A DNA stretch of 64,000 nt from CAUPWF01 sp964369775 (GCA_964369775.1 CAYJHQ010000012.1:1-64000); one strand, 5' to 3'; counted from the first letter of the stretch, positions 14,049-22,431 are shown. The notes: a model not told the origin generated them from the sequence alone. Made by a program: numbers and translations.

Positions 14049-15395
14049 TTATCGCTCCATTTCGAAGTCAATTTCACGGCTTCTTACTTGCTCTTCTACT
14101 CGCTCTCCCACGGATTCCAATTCTTCGCTGTCAATAGTCACGTAACGATCCCAGAGATCCGATCCATGCTCTACTGTTTTTTCTGCCATGCTGTTCATAG
14201 CGACCTCAAACTCAACCGGAAGATTGTATTCCCCCTTTAGCTCTAAGTAGGCTTCTCCAAGAGCCGCACTTTTCTCGAATGCCTTTAGTTCTTTTCTCGC
14301 CTCTGAAAGTAGCCGTTCTATTGCATCTCGACCTTCTGCCTGCGCGTAACTAGCAACCTCTTCCGCTAATTTATTCAAAGACTCCTCTTTTCTTGAAAGA
14401 GCCATGTCGTTTTTTTTGGCAATTTCTATCCCTTGGTTTATTCTTTCTGCTATGCCTTCTGCAACCTTTTTTGCAACCATGTTCTCCACCTTTATAGCAC
14501 GAGCACCTAGAAATTTGTTGAGCGCAGATGGCCCTTTCTCTATGTCAGTCACAATCGTTTGCATCTGTTTAACAGCCTTCACATCGTCGCCAGTTAATGT
14601 GATGCTACCAGTGTCAGGAGTGTTTTGAATCTTTTGTAACACTGGGTTCTTAGATGGATTGAGTTGCTTTAAACTCTCTTCTATCTTCTCTCCTTTAAAT
14701 TCCGCAACTGTTTTATGAGCTGTTTTATCTTTTAACTTTTTAGTGCCAAGCCCACGCTCCAACATCAACTCACTAATCACTTTTCTTTCGTCTCGCTGCC
14801 ACTGTGTAAGAGCGCTCGCAAACTCTCCATCGCGCTCTACGGTTTTTTGCTTGTACCCCATTGCCTCTAAGGCTTTTGCTTGACTATTTCGCAATCGTTG
14901 TCCTGACTCATACTCTCCAACCGGTATATAATCTAGGTGTAAATGTGGCGCTCCTAACTCATCTTCGTGATAGTAAGAACCAATTAATTTCATGTTGGGG
15001 TTTCTTTCCTCCCAGCCATCGGAATAAGCCTTTAAGATCTCTCGGCACACCTCATCGCTTGGGCGTTCATCTCTGGACCCGATGGTAACAATTGTTTCGT
15101 AAACTGTGCTTTTTTTCTTATCCCTTAGCACGTCTTCATAGTAGTCCACGCTCATCCTTTTTGCTTTCTCAGCCCTTGACAAATTTACTCGCTCGGCAAT
15201 CTTTATATTTCTTTCCCTCACCGCCTCGCCAAATATCTCCTGGTACGCAGCTCTAGCACTTTGATCTTTCCAGTTTTCGTGCTTTCTTGATCTATCAATA
15301 TGAGCCTCTAAGGCGCCTAGATCTCTAGATCGATTATTGTGCTCCCTGACGTAATCTTTCTCTGTACCTCTGTGTAAGCTTACCGTATATTGCAT
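14049..15395 (-). CDS. MobV-family relaxase (Pre/Mob)
   Basis: Protein of 448 residues. It would nick one strand at the transfer origin and stay bound to lead it to the recipient. The MobV motifs are visible: HNNR at 19-22, the HIDRSRKHEN stretch (32-41) usual after it, and the metal-binding HLHLDYIP at 151-158. After residue 240 comes a long charged, coiled-coil region (300-380). MobV enzymes are typical of small mobilisable plasmids but also occur on large conjugative ones of Bacillota. The transfer origin is expected next to the gene; candidates are 15396-15480 or the gene-free stretch below 14010. The start follows AGAGGGTAAAAAT; promoter box 15434-15439. Confidence 0.9.
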   Translation of the reverse strand: MQYTVSLHRGTEKDYVREHNNRSRDLGALEAHIDRSRKHENWKDQSARAAYQEIFGEAVRERNIKIAERVNLSRAEKAKRMSVDYYEDVLRDKKKSTVYETIVTIGSRDERPSDEVCREILKAYSDGWEERNPNMKLIGSYYHEDELGAPHLHLDYIPVGEYESGQRLRNSQAKALEAMGYKQKTVERDGEFASALTQWQRDERKVISELMLERGLGTKKLKDKTAHKTVAEFKGEKIEESLKQLNPSKNPVLQKIQNTPDTGSITLTGDDVKAVKQMQTIVTDIEKGPSALNKFLGARAIKVENMVAKKVAEGIAERINQGIEIAKKNDMALSRKEESLNKLAEEVASYAQAEGRDAIERLLSEARKELKAFEKSAALGEAYLELKGEYNLPVEFEVAMNSMAEKTVEHGSDLWDRYVTIDSEELESVGERVEEQVRSREIDFEMER

Positions 15396-15433
15396 ATATT
15401 TTTACCCTCTTTCTGATTATTTTCTTCAAAATT

Positions 15434-15439
15434 AATATG
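15434..15439 (-). promoter_or_regulatory. CATATT promoter box
   Basis: Reads TTTGCATATTAATTTTGAAG, 38 bp upstream of the relaxase start. Confidence 0.5.
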
Positions 15440-15472
15440 CAAATTCTCATATCTGATTGAGGTAAAAAAGGA

Positions 15473-15503
15473 CAAAAAAAAGACGGAACTGAGTTCCGTT
15501 TTT
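15473..15503 (-). terminator. Terminator built on the 13-bp palindrome
   Basis: AAACGGAACTCAGTTCCGTC followed by eight T, after the gene at 15528-15731. Confidence 0.8.
15485..15497. repeat. 13-bp palindrome GGAACTGAGTTCC
   Basis: Exact copy; terminator stem, 45 bp from the relaxase promoter box. Confidence 0.95.
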
Positions 15504-15527
15504 CTAGTCAACTTATTGAGTTTCGCA

Positions 15528-15731
15528 CTATGTTAATATCTTTTTTACAGGCGATGTTATTAATAATCCCGCTTCAATCTCCGCCTTAAAGGGATGTCCA
15601 ACTTTAATTTCTGTTCGTTTTTTGAGGATTTCTTTTCGTAAAAAACGTCCTCCCTTGATAGTCATTCTTTGTAAATCCACTTCATATTTTGTTCCGCTTT
15701 TTGTTAGAAATGTAACCGTTCCTTGTCTCAT
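15528..15731 (-). CDS. Small basic hypothetical protein
   Basis: Protein of 67 residues, beta-rich and basic (TVTFLTKSGTKYEVDLQRMT, LRKEILKKRTEIKVG). Not recognised. It overlaps the upstream gene by ATGA, which indicates coupled translation, and its ribosome site (AAAGAGGTGAAAA) lies in the end of that gene. Third gene of the unit that starts with signal peptidase. Confidence 0.65.
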   Translation of the reverse strand: MRQGTVTFLTKSGTKYEVDLQRMTIKGGRFLRKEILKKRTEIKVGHPFKAEIEAGLLITSPVKKILT

Positions 15732-15916
15732 TTTTCACCTCTTTCTTGCTCAAATTGTCTTTTTCTACACGTTATCATTCTACGATCTGCTTCTGCTTCT
15801 GTAGTTGTTTCTGCAAGCATAAATGCCACATCTTCATCTGTCAATTGCCCTAACTCTAATCCTATTTTCACTAAGTCTTTTTTATATTGCTTTCCTGATT
15901 TTGCTTTTCTGCCCAT
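15728..15916 (-). CDS. Small hypothetical protein
   Basis: Protein of 62 residues, charged and helical (IGLELGQLTDEDVAFMLAET). Not recognised. It begins at the stop of the signal peptidase gene (TAATG) and ends overlapping the next gene by four bases, so it is translationally coupled on both sides. Confidence 0.65.
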   Translation of the reverse strand: MGRKAKSGKQYKKDLVKIGLELGQLTDEDVAFMLAETTTEAEADRRMITCRKRQFEQERGEK

Positions 15917-16389
15917 TATTGAAATCCTTTTAAGGCAACAATTTTTGATTCATGGACAAATGGGTCTTCCCATTCCCTACTGTCATAAGAGTTGTTTCTA
16001 TTATCTCCCATTACAAAATAGCAGTCAACAGGCACTTGAAACGTTTGTGGTTTATATGCCTCTATAGCTTCGTTTAGATATGATTCGCTAAGAGCCACTC
16101 CGTTTATCAGGACTTCCCCATTTTTTGTCAACTCAACGCTCTCTCCTGGAAGTCCGATTACTCGCTTAATGTATAGGTTTCCAGATGGGTGATTGAATAC
16201 AACAATATCTTTTCTCTGAATAACATCATCTTTCCTATACTTTGCTATAAAGTCACTATCCCCTGCTTCATATGTTGGAATCATGGACCCTGTTGGTATA
16301 TAAATGTGCAGCGGTAATAGTGATTTAACAATGTAATATACACTTACTCCTAATACAACCCACCACGCTTTTCTTTTCGCATTTTTCAA
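15916..16389 (-). CDS. lepB: Signal peptidase I
   Basis: Membrane serine protease that removes signal peptides from exported proteins. With a TTG start at 16389 the protein has 157 residues: one membrane segment (about 9-27), catalytic Ser35 in PTGSMIPT, catalytic Lys75 in YIKRVIGLPGE, and the conserved GDNRNNSYDSR box. The TTG is chosen because AAAGGGGGCGACATT precedes it and the promoter box at 16417-16422 lies downstream of the next in-frame start. The short form matches Gram-positive enzymes. Likely clients are the secreted plasmid proteins (adhesin, pilin-like and surface proteins). Confidence 0.92.
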   Translation of the reverse strand: MKNAKRKAWWVVLGVSVYYIVKSLLPLHIYIPTGSMIPTYEAGDSDFIAKYRKDDVIQRKDIVVFNHPSGNLYIKRVIGLPGESVELTKNGEVLINGVALSESYLNEAIEAYKPQTFQVPVDCYFVMGDNRNNSYDSREWEDPFVHESKIVALKGFQ

Positions 16390-16416
16390 AAATGTCGCCC
16401 CCTTTCTTTTATTTTT

Positions 16417-16422
16417 AATATG
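16417..16422 (-). promoter_or_regulatory. CATATT promoter box
   Basis: Reads TCGCATATTAAAAATAAAAG, 27 bp upstream of the TTG start at 16389. Confidence 0.5.
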
Positions 16423-16448
16423 CGAAATTTTGTGGTAGCTGCGATAAA

Positions 16449-17504
16449 TTATTGAGCGCAAGCCAATAGAATGTCGTAATATCCGTTCATTTTCTTTGTT
16501 AGTTCTTCGCTGCCCCCTGCCACATCTGGATGAACACGCTTTGCCAACTTGTTTCTTTTTCTTCTAAGCTCTTCTTTTGTAAACGGCTCGCTAATCCCAA
16601 AGAATTTGTAAGCTTCTTTGATTTCAGATCTAAATCCCCCTTGTGTTTGGTGATAATCTTCTCTTTTATACTGTTGTTGCTGTTGCTCTTGTTGTTGTTG
16701 CTGCTGTTGCTGTTGTTGTTGCTGCTGATACCCTCCCTGCTTTTCTTGCTGTGAAGCCCTCTCATCTTCTTGACTTGACTTTAAGTCTTTTAAAATATCA
16801 CACACCGCCTCGTGCAAAATCGCTGATGCTTCCACGCAACCTATTAGCGCTGACAACAGCAAGGCAAGGATGCTGAAAATTGCAGTGGCTGCATAAAGAA
16901 CAATGCTAATCATTATTGCTAAGCCAATAATTGTTAAAATGATAGATGTGCTATCAACCATCGTAACTATTACCATTACTACAAAAAATATTGATAAAGC
17001 GATATGCGCATAAGACAACAAGCGGCTCTCTACTATTTTGTTTAGTAATTTAGCAAGCAAGTGTAGTGGGTATGTAACGATTGCCGCTACGGCTAATAGC
17101 GCCATCCATGCAAGAACCGCTATTGAAACAATAATGCGGATGATCATTGCGCTATACAGCCCCCTTATCCATGTATAGATGTCAAATCCTGAATGCTTTA
17201 CGCATATATTGTGCAACCCCTCAAAAGGCATAAGTATCAAACTTAACAGTTGCATTATTTTTGTATACAGCCATGCGAAAAGTCGCATCCCGATCCCAAA
17301 AAGGATTGTAATTACCACTCCTAATGAGATTTGTTGCCATGAGGGCATTGTAGAGAATCCTGAATTTTGAGCGACGGCATACGCTATAAGTAGCCCGCAA
17401 ACGGCAATTGATGTTAGTCCGATTATCAATCTATGTACGATATTGCATCCTAATATTCTCTTTAATAGTGTGAGTGGTAGTAATAATAATTGTATTAATT
17501 TCAT
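16449..17504 (-). CDS. Membrane J-domain protein with polyglutamine tract
   Basis: Protein of 351 residues from the ATG at 17504, chosen because AAAGGAGAGAAAGAAA precedes it. About five or six hydrophobic segments (residues 5-225) are followed by a cytoplasmic tail with an almost pure Gln tract and a C-terminal J-domain of about 65 residues (YKFFGIS.PFTKEELRRKRN, KRVHPDVAGGS). The HPD motif, needed to stimulate DnaK-type ATPase, is intact (325-327). It probably recruits host DnaK to the membrane, perhaps to the secretion machine (inference). Its promoter is of class B, unlike its neighbours. Confidence 0.85.
   Translation of the reverse strand: MKLIQLLLLPLTLLKRILGCNIVHRLIIGLTSIAVCGLLIAYAVAQNSGFSTMPSWQQISLGVVITILFGIGMRLFAWLYTKIMQLLSLILMPFEGLHNICVKHSGFDIYTWIRGLYSAMIIRIIVSIAVLAWMALLAVAAIVTYPLHLLAKLLNKIVESRLLSYAHIALSIFFVVMVIVTMVDSTSIILTIIGLAIMISIVLYAATAIFSILALLLSALIGCVEASAILHEAVCDILKDLKSSQEDERASQQEKQGGYQQQQQQQQQQQQQEQQQQQYKREDYHQTQGGFRSEIKEAYKFFGISEPFTKEELRRKRNKLAKRVHPDVAGGSEELTKKMNGYYDILLACAQ
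16669..16730. repeat. CAA/CAG-type trinucleotide tract
   Basis: TTG/CTG triplets on the plus strand encode about 19 Gln, interrupted once by Glu, on the minus strand. Length variation by slippage is plausible. Confidence 0.85.
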
Positions 17505-17536
17505 TTTCTTTCTCTCCTTTATTTTCATCTGTATGC

Positions 17537-17580
17537 ATTATACTACGGCTTCTGCTCTCTAGTATTTTTGCACGGAAGTT
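17537..17580 (-). promoter_or_regulatory. Class B promoter of the J-domain gene
   Basis: -10 TATAAT at 17537-17542; AACTTCCGTGCAAAAATA at 17563-17580, 20 bp upstream. Confidence 0.75.
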
Positions 17581-17590
17581 AAAAAAGGGT

Positions 17591-17619
17591 AAAAAAAAAG
17601 ACAGGACTCCCCTGTCTTG
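17591..17619 (-). terminator. Intrinsic terminator
   Basis: GACAGGGGAGTCCTGTC hairpin with nine T, after the Gp157 gene. Confidence 0.85.
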
Positions 17620-17623
17620 TGTG

Positions 17624-18298
17624 TTATTTTATTTTCAGTTGTCTTGACTTTACGATGGTTGCAAATCCGACTTCCTCCCCTATGGCCTCAGACTCTATTA
17701 TAAACTCCTTCACCGCATCCTTATCAATGACTCTTGTAGTCTTTTCGTTCCAGAATCTTTCTGGCACTTCTGCCTCATCGAACACCTCTAAGGCGCCAGT
17801 CCCTACACTAATGGTTAATTCGCAATGTGTAGTTTTTAGCTTTTTCTCACCGATAGAATCCAGAGCCAATTGCATAGTGTCCAGCATAGACTTAATTGTC
17901 GCTTCTCTACTTTTCTTCAACCCTTGAAGCCTCTTAATTTCATCATTGATTGACGCTTTCTCGGCTTGAATGTTTAGCAAGGCTTTGCCGTAGCCATTCA
18001 ACTTTCTAATCATTAAATCCTTGGTTTCTTTTGATTGGTCATAGAGCTCACCTCTCGCATCATTGTCAGTAGCGCACTCAATTTCATCTTGAAGATCTAA
18101 GTTCGCCTCTATCAGCTCAAGCAGTGTCATCTTGCTAAGCGCTCTTCGGATTGGTTCTTCGTCCTCTAATATTTTCGCATCCTCTTTCGCTTCTCGCGCC
18201 GCCTCAACTCGATCCTTTATCAACTGCTCCTGCCTCGTGCCAAAAATAACAGCAAATTCTGCCGCTGCCTCTTTTACATCTTCTGTGTCGTACAACAT
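17624..18298 (-). CDS. Siphovirus Gp157-like protein
   Basis: Protein of 224 residues of the Gp157 type known from Gram-positive phages. The order is typical: helical N-terminus (LLELIEANLDLQDEIE), coiled coil (YGKALLNIQAEKASINDEIK, RLQGLKKSREATIKSML), then a beta-rich end with KKLKTTHCELTISV, ERFW and IDK.AVKEFI. Family members have been linked to phage resistance or recombination, without a defined activity; some lie next to recombination genes, as here in the wider sense (RecJ and ligase upstream). Start after TTTTAGGAGGAATTATT. Two palindromes precede the promoter. Confidence 0.82.
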   Translation of the reverse strand: MLYDTEDVKEAAAEFAVIFGTRQEQLIKDRVEAAREAKEDAKILEDEEPIRRALSKMTLLELIEANLDLQDEIECATDNDARGELYDQSKETKDLMIRKLNGYGKALLNIQAEKASINDEIKRLQGLKKSREATIKSMLDTMQLALDSIGEKKLKTTHCELTISVGTGALEVFDEAEVPERFWNEKTTRVIDKDAVKEFIIESEAIGEEVGFATIVKSRQLKIK

Positions 18299-18331
18299 AA
18301 TAATTCCTCCTAAAATTTATTTTTCAGAAAT

Positions 18332-18337
18332 AATATG
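18332..18337 (-). promoter_or_regulatory. CATATT promoter box
   Basis: 33 bp upstream of the start at 18298; palindromes lie 37 and 84 bp further up. Confidence 0.5.
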
Positions 18338-18374
18338 CCATCTATCGTCTAATTAAATTCATTATACTTTTTTC

Positions 18375-18387
18375 GGAACTGAGTTCC
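18375..18387. repeat. 13-bp palindrome GGAACTGAGTTCC
   Basis: Exact copy, 37 bp upstream of the Gp157 gene's promoter box. Confidence 0.95.
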
Positions 18388-18421
18388 AACTTTCTCTCCT
18401 CTTATCCCCTTGCTATATTTC

Positions 18422-18434
18422 GGAACTGAGTTCC
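18422..18434. repeat. 13-bp palindrome GGAACTGAGTTCC
   Basis: Exact copy, 47 bp from the copy at 18375. Confidence 0.95.
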
Positions 18435-18544
18435 AACTTTTAATACTTATATAATGTTCATTACTACAATATCTTCCACCCTTATATATCTATATAATAT
18501 TATTCTTTCTCTATATATAACTATATATAAATTATCTCTATATA

Positions 18545-19587
18545 TGATATAAAGCGAACTTGCGTTTCGCTTTATATCAGACGAAACTTCGTTTCGTCGT
18601 AGAAACTTGTAGTTTACTGAATCTCGTTGTGGTTGAGTCCGCAATTTTCAATTGTCTTTATAGGGATAACAGGCATCTCCGATGACTGTCACCCAACGCT
18701 CTGTCTTCCAACACCGTCCCGTCGCTGTATTGTGTAGTGGGGCGACAGAGCTCTCTCCCCCCCCTGATTGACGACAGAAAGGTCCTTACTCAAAAATAGG
18801 CAAATTTTGCCCTGTTTCAAAAGAAATATTTTTTTTAAGAAGTACCAGTAGAAAATTGTCGTCAATCAGCAGGCAGCTGTTAAATAGCAACAACTGCACC
18901 TCTATTACTAGAGATCAAACTTCGTATCGGCTGTAGTATTTGGAATTTTCAGCCTCCACAGGGTCAAGGTCCGGCGTGAAACACCCACTTGTCCGCTGCC
19001 CCAATCCGGGACGGGTCTTTCTACCTATGCGTGAACGCTCCCGCTCAGGCTAGTATAGAAATATTCTTGCAAGAACCTCTAGTGCAACCTAGCTTCCCCC
19101 ACTTGTTATCGTAGGGCAGGTTATTTTTTTAGTCTTAGAAATTTTCAAAGCAGTTTGTCTGCTCGAATTGTCATGGTTGTCATGTTCGCCTCAATTCGTA
19201 GGCATTTCTAAAAGGGAGATTGTTTGCGCTGTATTTACGCGCGTATTGGGTACGACCACTTGTCGTAACAGCTTTCCTCTCAACTCCGACCCAATAGGGA
19301 TTGACTACTTCCAAATAATCATCCCCCACTCATAATGAGTGTCGCTTATTTGCTTTTTTGCTTGAATATTTGTCTTTCTTTACCACTAAGACAGAAAGTG
19401 TATGTATGCCTTTTGGATTTACGAGCCAAGACAATAAGCTCGATTTGTGTTTGCCTTGTTGTTTTCTGAGCCAAGACAGCAGACTCAACTATTAAGACCG
19501 CGAACTCTCTCGCGCCTTCTTATTTATAATATGAAGAACTGAGAGCCTCATGGATAAAAAGCGATGAGGTTTTTTCGAATCGATACT
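18545..19587 (-). ncRNA. Candidate giant structured RNA (GOLLD/ROOL-like class)
   Basis: About 1 kb without a credible gene, more GC-rich than its surroundings, with a class B promoter (-10 TATAGT at 19594-19599). Read on the minus strand it is full of nested helices. Long-range closing stems include GATTGACGACA with TGTCGTCAATC (18857-18867 with 18766-18776, 11 pairs), GCTCTGTC with GACAGAGC (18744-18751 with 18699-18706), TATTGGGT with ACCCAATA (19289-19296 with 19244-19251) and CGAATTG with CAATTCG (19192-19198 with 19164-19170). Many small hairpins lie inside these. ACAAGTGG occurs three times. Two strong hairpins (18580-18598 and 18546-18578) mark the 3' end. Large ornate RNAs such as GOLLD and ROOL occur in phages and plasmids of Bacillota; I cannot assign this one to either. 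A CATATT box at 19528-19533 could be a second start. Confidence 0.7.
18546..18578. repeat. Strong hairpin, 3' end of the giant RNA
   Basis: Inverted repeat GATATAAAGCGAA with TTCGCTTTATATC, 13 pairs with a seven-base loop; a second hairpin GACGAAAC/GTTTCGTC follows at 18580-18598. There is no U-run, so it may be a processing site or RNA cap rather than a terminator. Confidence 0.8.
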
Positions 19588-19593
19588 ATATGC

Positions 19594-19636
19594 ACTATAT
19601 CCTATATGTGAAAACGCTATTTTTTTGCACGGAAGC
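19594..19636 (-). promoter_or_regulatory. Class B promoter of the giant RNA
   Basis: -10 TATAGT at 19594-19599; element CTTCCGTGCAAAAAAATA at 19619-19636, 19 bp upstream, with two extra A. Confidence 0.7.
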
Positions 19637-19647
19637 GCCTTACTTAT

Positions 19648-19674
19648 AAAAAAATAGAGCATCTCTGCTCTATT
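19648..19674 (-). terminator. Intrinsic terminator
   Basis: AATAGAGCAGAGATGCTCTATT hairpin with seven T, after the gene at 19677-20600; it separates that gene from the giant RNA. Confidence 0.85.
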
Positions 19675-19676
19675 CG

Positions 19677-20600
19677 TTACTCTTGAAACAATTTTTTAAT
19701 ATCGAGGCTGCTTAACTCATGCCATAAATCCTGATCTCTTCCATAAATCTGCCCTACTCCATAGCCTGATGGATTATAATCTGTCTCAAGCATGAGGTTT
19801 TTTAATGGAATCTTCACTTCTTTTTCAAGTTGAATGCCTAGCAGACTACCGCCTCCGTACACAGAGTCAATGATTCCACAATTAGAATCTTTGGGCAATA
19901 CAACAAATCCTTCTCCGCCACGCTTCTCTGGTGTGTATGCATCTGGATCCAGCTGTGCTGTAAACACTTTTTCAGCAAAATCTACTGCTTCATCTAGGTT
20001 CATTCGCACAAAAAAGCCTAATTTTCCAAGCGATGATGTGGAGTTATGTAGCTCTTCGGCTGCTGTTTCTAGGTATTTGCTATCCAAGTATATTTCATTG
20101 TTTATTGCTGCGCTTAGCTGACTTTGGGAATATCCTTGTTGGTTGGTAAGCCACAACGCAGATGAGAACTCATCATTATCTTCAACATTTTGAAAATTAT
20201 TTTTGCTGTATTCATAATTGGCATCGCCCATATCTACATACAAGCTAAATAAAACTTCACCAGACACCTTATTTTCAGGCACAAATTCAACATTTTCACT
20301 AACCCATTCATTAAAATCGTCCTCATGCTCCCAGAAATTTCTTAGCCCGCACTCCTCCGCCTCTGACTCAAACCAGTTGCGTGCGCTAAAGTAAGAATCC
20401 AGTTCTACTTCCGTTACAACCTCGTCATAGCAATTCCTAATATCTTTTCCACTATTGAAAATTGTGTTCATCTCTTGATCGCATACCTCCCAGCTCTCAC
20501 CAGATCCGTAGCTGATTTGATATTTTCCTTCAGTTGTAGTTGTGGCGAATAATCGCTTATCCATCAATGCCTCGACATTATTCATCATTTCTTTTTTCAT
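19677..20600 (-). CDS. Hypothetical acidic protein
   Basis: Protein of 307 residues from the ATG at 20600, which follows TTTTAGGAGGAATCATA. Not recognised. It is strongly acidic, with many aromatic residues (ARNWFESEAEECGLRNFWEH) and stretches of Asn/Ser. Residues 220-250 include Gly-rich loops (PEKRGGEGFVVLPKDSNCG, VYGGGSLLG). No membrane or catalytic signature is visible. Single-gene unit: promoter box 20634-20639, terminator 19648-19674, palindromes at 20664 and 20712 upstream. Confidence 0.7.
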   Translation of the reverse strand: MKKEMMNNVEALMDKRLFATTTTEGKYQISYGSGESWEVCDQEMNTIFNSGKDIRNCYDEVVTEVELDSYFSARNWFESEAEECGLRNFWEHEDDFNEWVSENVEFVPENKVSGEVLFSLYVDMGDANYEYSKNNFQNVEDNDEFSSALWLTNQQGYSQSQLSAAINNEIYLDSKYLETAAEELHNSTSSLGKLGFFVRMNLDEAVDFAEKVFTAQLDPDAYTPEKRGGEGFVVLPKDSNCGIIDSVYGGGSLLGIQLEKEVKIPLKNLMLETDYNPSGYGVGQIYGRDQDLWHELSSLDIKKLFQE

Positions 20601-20633
20601 TATGATTCCTCCTAAAATTTTATTTTCAAAAGA

Positions 20634-20639
20634 AATATG
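20634..20639 (-). promoter_or_regulatory. CATATT promoter box
   Basis: 33 bp upstream of the start at 20600; palindrome 24 bp further up. Confidence 0.5.
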
Positions 20640-20663
20640 CCATAATTCCAATAATTGAATTTA

Positions 20664-20676
20664 GGAACTGAGTTCC
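20664..20676. repeat. 13-bp palindrome GGAACTGAGTTCC
   Basis: Exact copy upstream of 19677-20600, 35 bp from the next copy. Confidence 0.95.
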
Positions 20677-20711
20677 GTTTTCGAACACTTGTTTGCGTTT
20701 TTAGCGATTTT

Positions 20712-20724
20712 GGAACTGAGTTCC
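20712..20724. repeat. 13-bp palindrome GGAACTGAGTTCC
   Basis: Exact copy adjoining the U-run of the recJ terminator. Confidence 0.95.
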
Positions 20725-20755
20725 TAAAAAAAGAGCGAAACCGAAGTTTCACCCA
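20725..20755 (-). terminator. Intrinsic terminator
   Basis: GGTGAAACTTCGGTTTCGCTC hairpin with seven T, after recJ. Confidence 0.85.
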
Positions 20756-20758
20756 TCT

Positions 20759-22357
20759 TTACGCCTCTTCAAAATTTGTCATCATGAAAGTCTTTTTTAC
20801 ATTCCCTCTAAAGTGACTTGTATCAAATGTTCCGATTGCTGCAATTTTTTTAGGTTTTCCTAGACTCTTAAATTTATCACCAAGATTAAACCCTAGAACA
20901 TCGCACTTGCTCTTTTTGATGCTAATATGATCTTCAGAAGCCCCCATATACGTCATCAGCTCAGTATCAAGCTTTATACGAAATACAATAGGTGGGTTTC
21001 CAGCCCCGTAAGGAGCAAATCGATCCAGCTCCTCCATCGTGCTAGCGAAGTCAACAGCGTCTAGCTCTAAATCGTAGTGAACTTTTTCGCTCATAGCTGG
21101 AAGCTCTCCTATCTCATTCGCAAAAGCTGTTTTAAAAGTCTCTAAATCTTCAAGCTTAATGCTAAGTCCAGCCGCGCCTTCATGACCACCCCACCCAACA
21201 ATTAAATGTTGGATGTTTTTTAATGCATTTGCCAAATGCGCAACTCCACCTGAACGACCAGAGCCTTTTATCAAACCTTCGCTTCCGTGGATATCTGTGA
21301 ATATAATCACAGGACATTGCCTATCCTCTGCAATCCTTCCAGCTATAAGACCTATCAGCCCTTCTGATATTTCAGGATCGTAAATGATAATAGGGCGCTC
21401 ATCGCCAATTTTGGATTCAATTGAATTCATAATTTTGGATGTGAGTTCCTTTCGCTCATCATTCTTAGCAACCAGGTTTCCGACTTTGAATGGCACTTTA
21501 AAGTCTTTGTCATCTGCTGCTAATACATCAAGCACCTTTTCCGCTCCGCCATCATTCATACGCTCAGACGCATTGATAATTGGTCCGATTTTGAAGCCAT
21601 AAGTAGATTCTGTAACGCCCTTGTCTATCTCTAGCGACTTTAGAATGCTTTGGACTCCAAATCCGCCCCTCTTTGTATTAACAAGTCTAAGACCCTCTCT
21701 TACGATGTATCTATTCTCTCCTACAAGGGGCATTACATCCGCGACGGTTCCTATGCTTGCTAGCACAAGCAAGTTATTCAACACACGCTCTTTTTTCGGA
21801 ATGAGCTCTTTTGCAAATCGATATGCAATTCCAGCTCCGCAGTAGTGATGAAAATCCGAGCGATTTTCTGCCGCTGGATCACAAATGATGTCAGCAACTG
21901 GCAGTATAGGCTTCTCGTTTTCATCCTTCTTTGTAAGGTGATGATCAAGTACAATTACTTTGATGCCCTTTCTCTTTGCCTTTAAGATTGCATCAATAGC
22001 CGCAATCCCGTTGTCAACAGTGATAATTACGCCTGAGTCAATCTCATCAATGATTTTCTCTGACAATCCATAACCTTCTGAGAATCTTCTTGGAAGTCGT
22101 ACAACTGGATCGATCCCATAGGCTTTCAGCGCTAGCTTCAAAATTGCAGCCGCCGTAATTCCATCAGCATCATAATCACCAACAATTGTAACTACTTCTC
22201 CTTTGCATATCTTCTTAAAATACGAAACAGACTCCTTTAAATTAAAGATATATCCATCCTTTAATGGCTCATCTAGTTGTTTTACTGTCTGGCCTGTGTT
22301 TCTTAATACAACGCTTTGTACAGACTTTCTTGAATCTCTTCTTTTAAATTTTGACAT
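20759..22357 (-). CDS. recJ: RecJ-like single-strand DNA exonuclease
   Basis: Protein of 532 residues of the DHH phosphoesterase family; degrades single-stranded DNA 5' to 3' in recombination and repair. Metal motifs are complete: DYDADG (61-66), ITVDNG (112-117), DHH (138-140) and a later Asp-containing GAGIAYR region; the second domain has GGHEGAAG (DHHA1). It is shorter than B. subtilis RecJ (786) and near E. coli RecJ (577). The downstream neighbour on the upstream side is ligA, giving a repair pair, but each has its own promoter. Start after AGGAGGCAATAAA; promoter box 22391-22396. Confidence 0.95.
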   Translation of the reverse strand: MSKFKRRDSRKSVQSVVLRNTGQTVKQLDEPLKDGYIFNLKESVSYFKKICKGEVVTIVGDYDADGITAAAILKLALKAYGIDPVVRLPRRFSEGYGLSEKIIDEIDSGVIITVDNGIAAIDAILKAKRKGIKVIVLDHHLTKKDENEKPILPVADIICDPAAENRSDFHHYCGAGIAYRFAKELIPKKERVLNNLLVLASIGTVADVMPLVGENRYIVREGLRLVNTKRGGFGVQSILKSLEIDKGVTESTYGFKIGPIINASERMNDGGAEKVLDVLAADDKDFKVPFKVGNLVAKNDERKELTSKIMNSIESKIGDERPIIIYDPEISEGLIGLIAGRIAEDRQCPVIIFTDIHGSEGLIKGSGRSGGVAHLANALKNIQHLIVGWGGHEGAAGLSIKLEDLETFKTAFANEIGELPAMSEKVHYDLELDAVDFASTMEELDRFAPYGAGNPPIVFRIKLDTELMTYMGASEDHISIKKSKCDVLGFNLGDKFKSLGKPKKIAAIGTFDTSHFRGNVKKTFMMTNFEEA

Positions 22358-22390
22358 TTTATTGCCTCCTAATTTTTTATTTTCGAAAAT

Positions 22391-22396
22391 AATATG
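22391..22396 (-). promoter_or_regulatory. CATATT promoter box
   Basis: 33 bp upstream of recJ; leader GAAAATAAAAAATTAGGAGG. Confidence 0.5.
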
Positions 22397-22407
22397 CCAA
22401 ACAACAG

Positions 22408-22431
22408 AAAAAAAGAGCCTTTCGGCTCTCT
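22408..22431 (-). terminator. Intrinsic terminator
   Basis: GAGAGCCGAAAGGCTCTTTTT hairpin about 100 bp after the ligA stop. The 100 bp in between hold no gene. Confidence 0.85.

Noticed and set aside
16530..16876. Leu/Val-rich frames on the plus strand
   Set aside because: They are the complement of the Gln tract and membrane segments of the J-domain gene.
18447..18644. 65-codon frame at the 3' end of the giant RNA
   Set aside because: It runs through the two strong hairpins and AT repeats, giving a low-complexity Ile/Tyr/Arg protein; no ribosome site.
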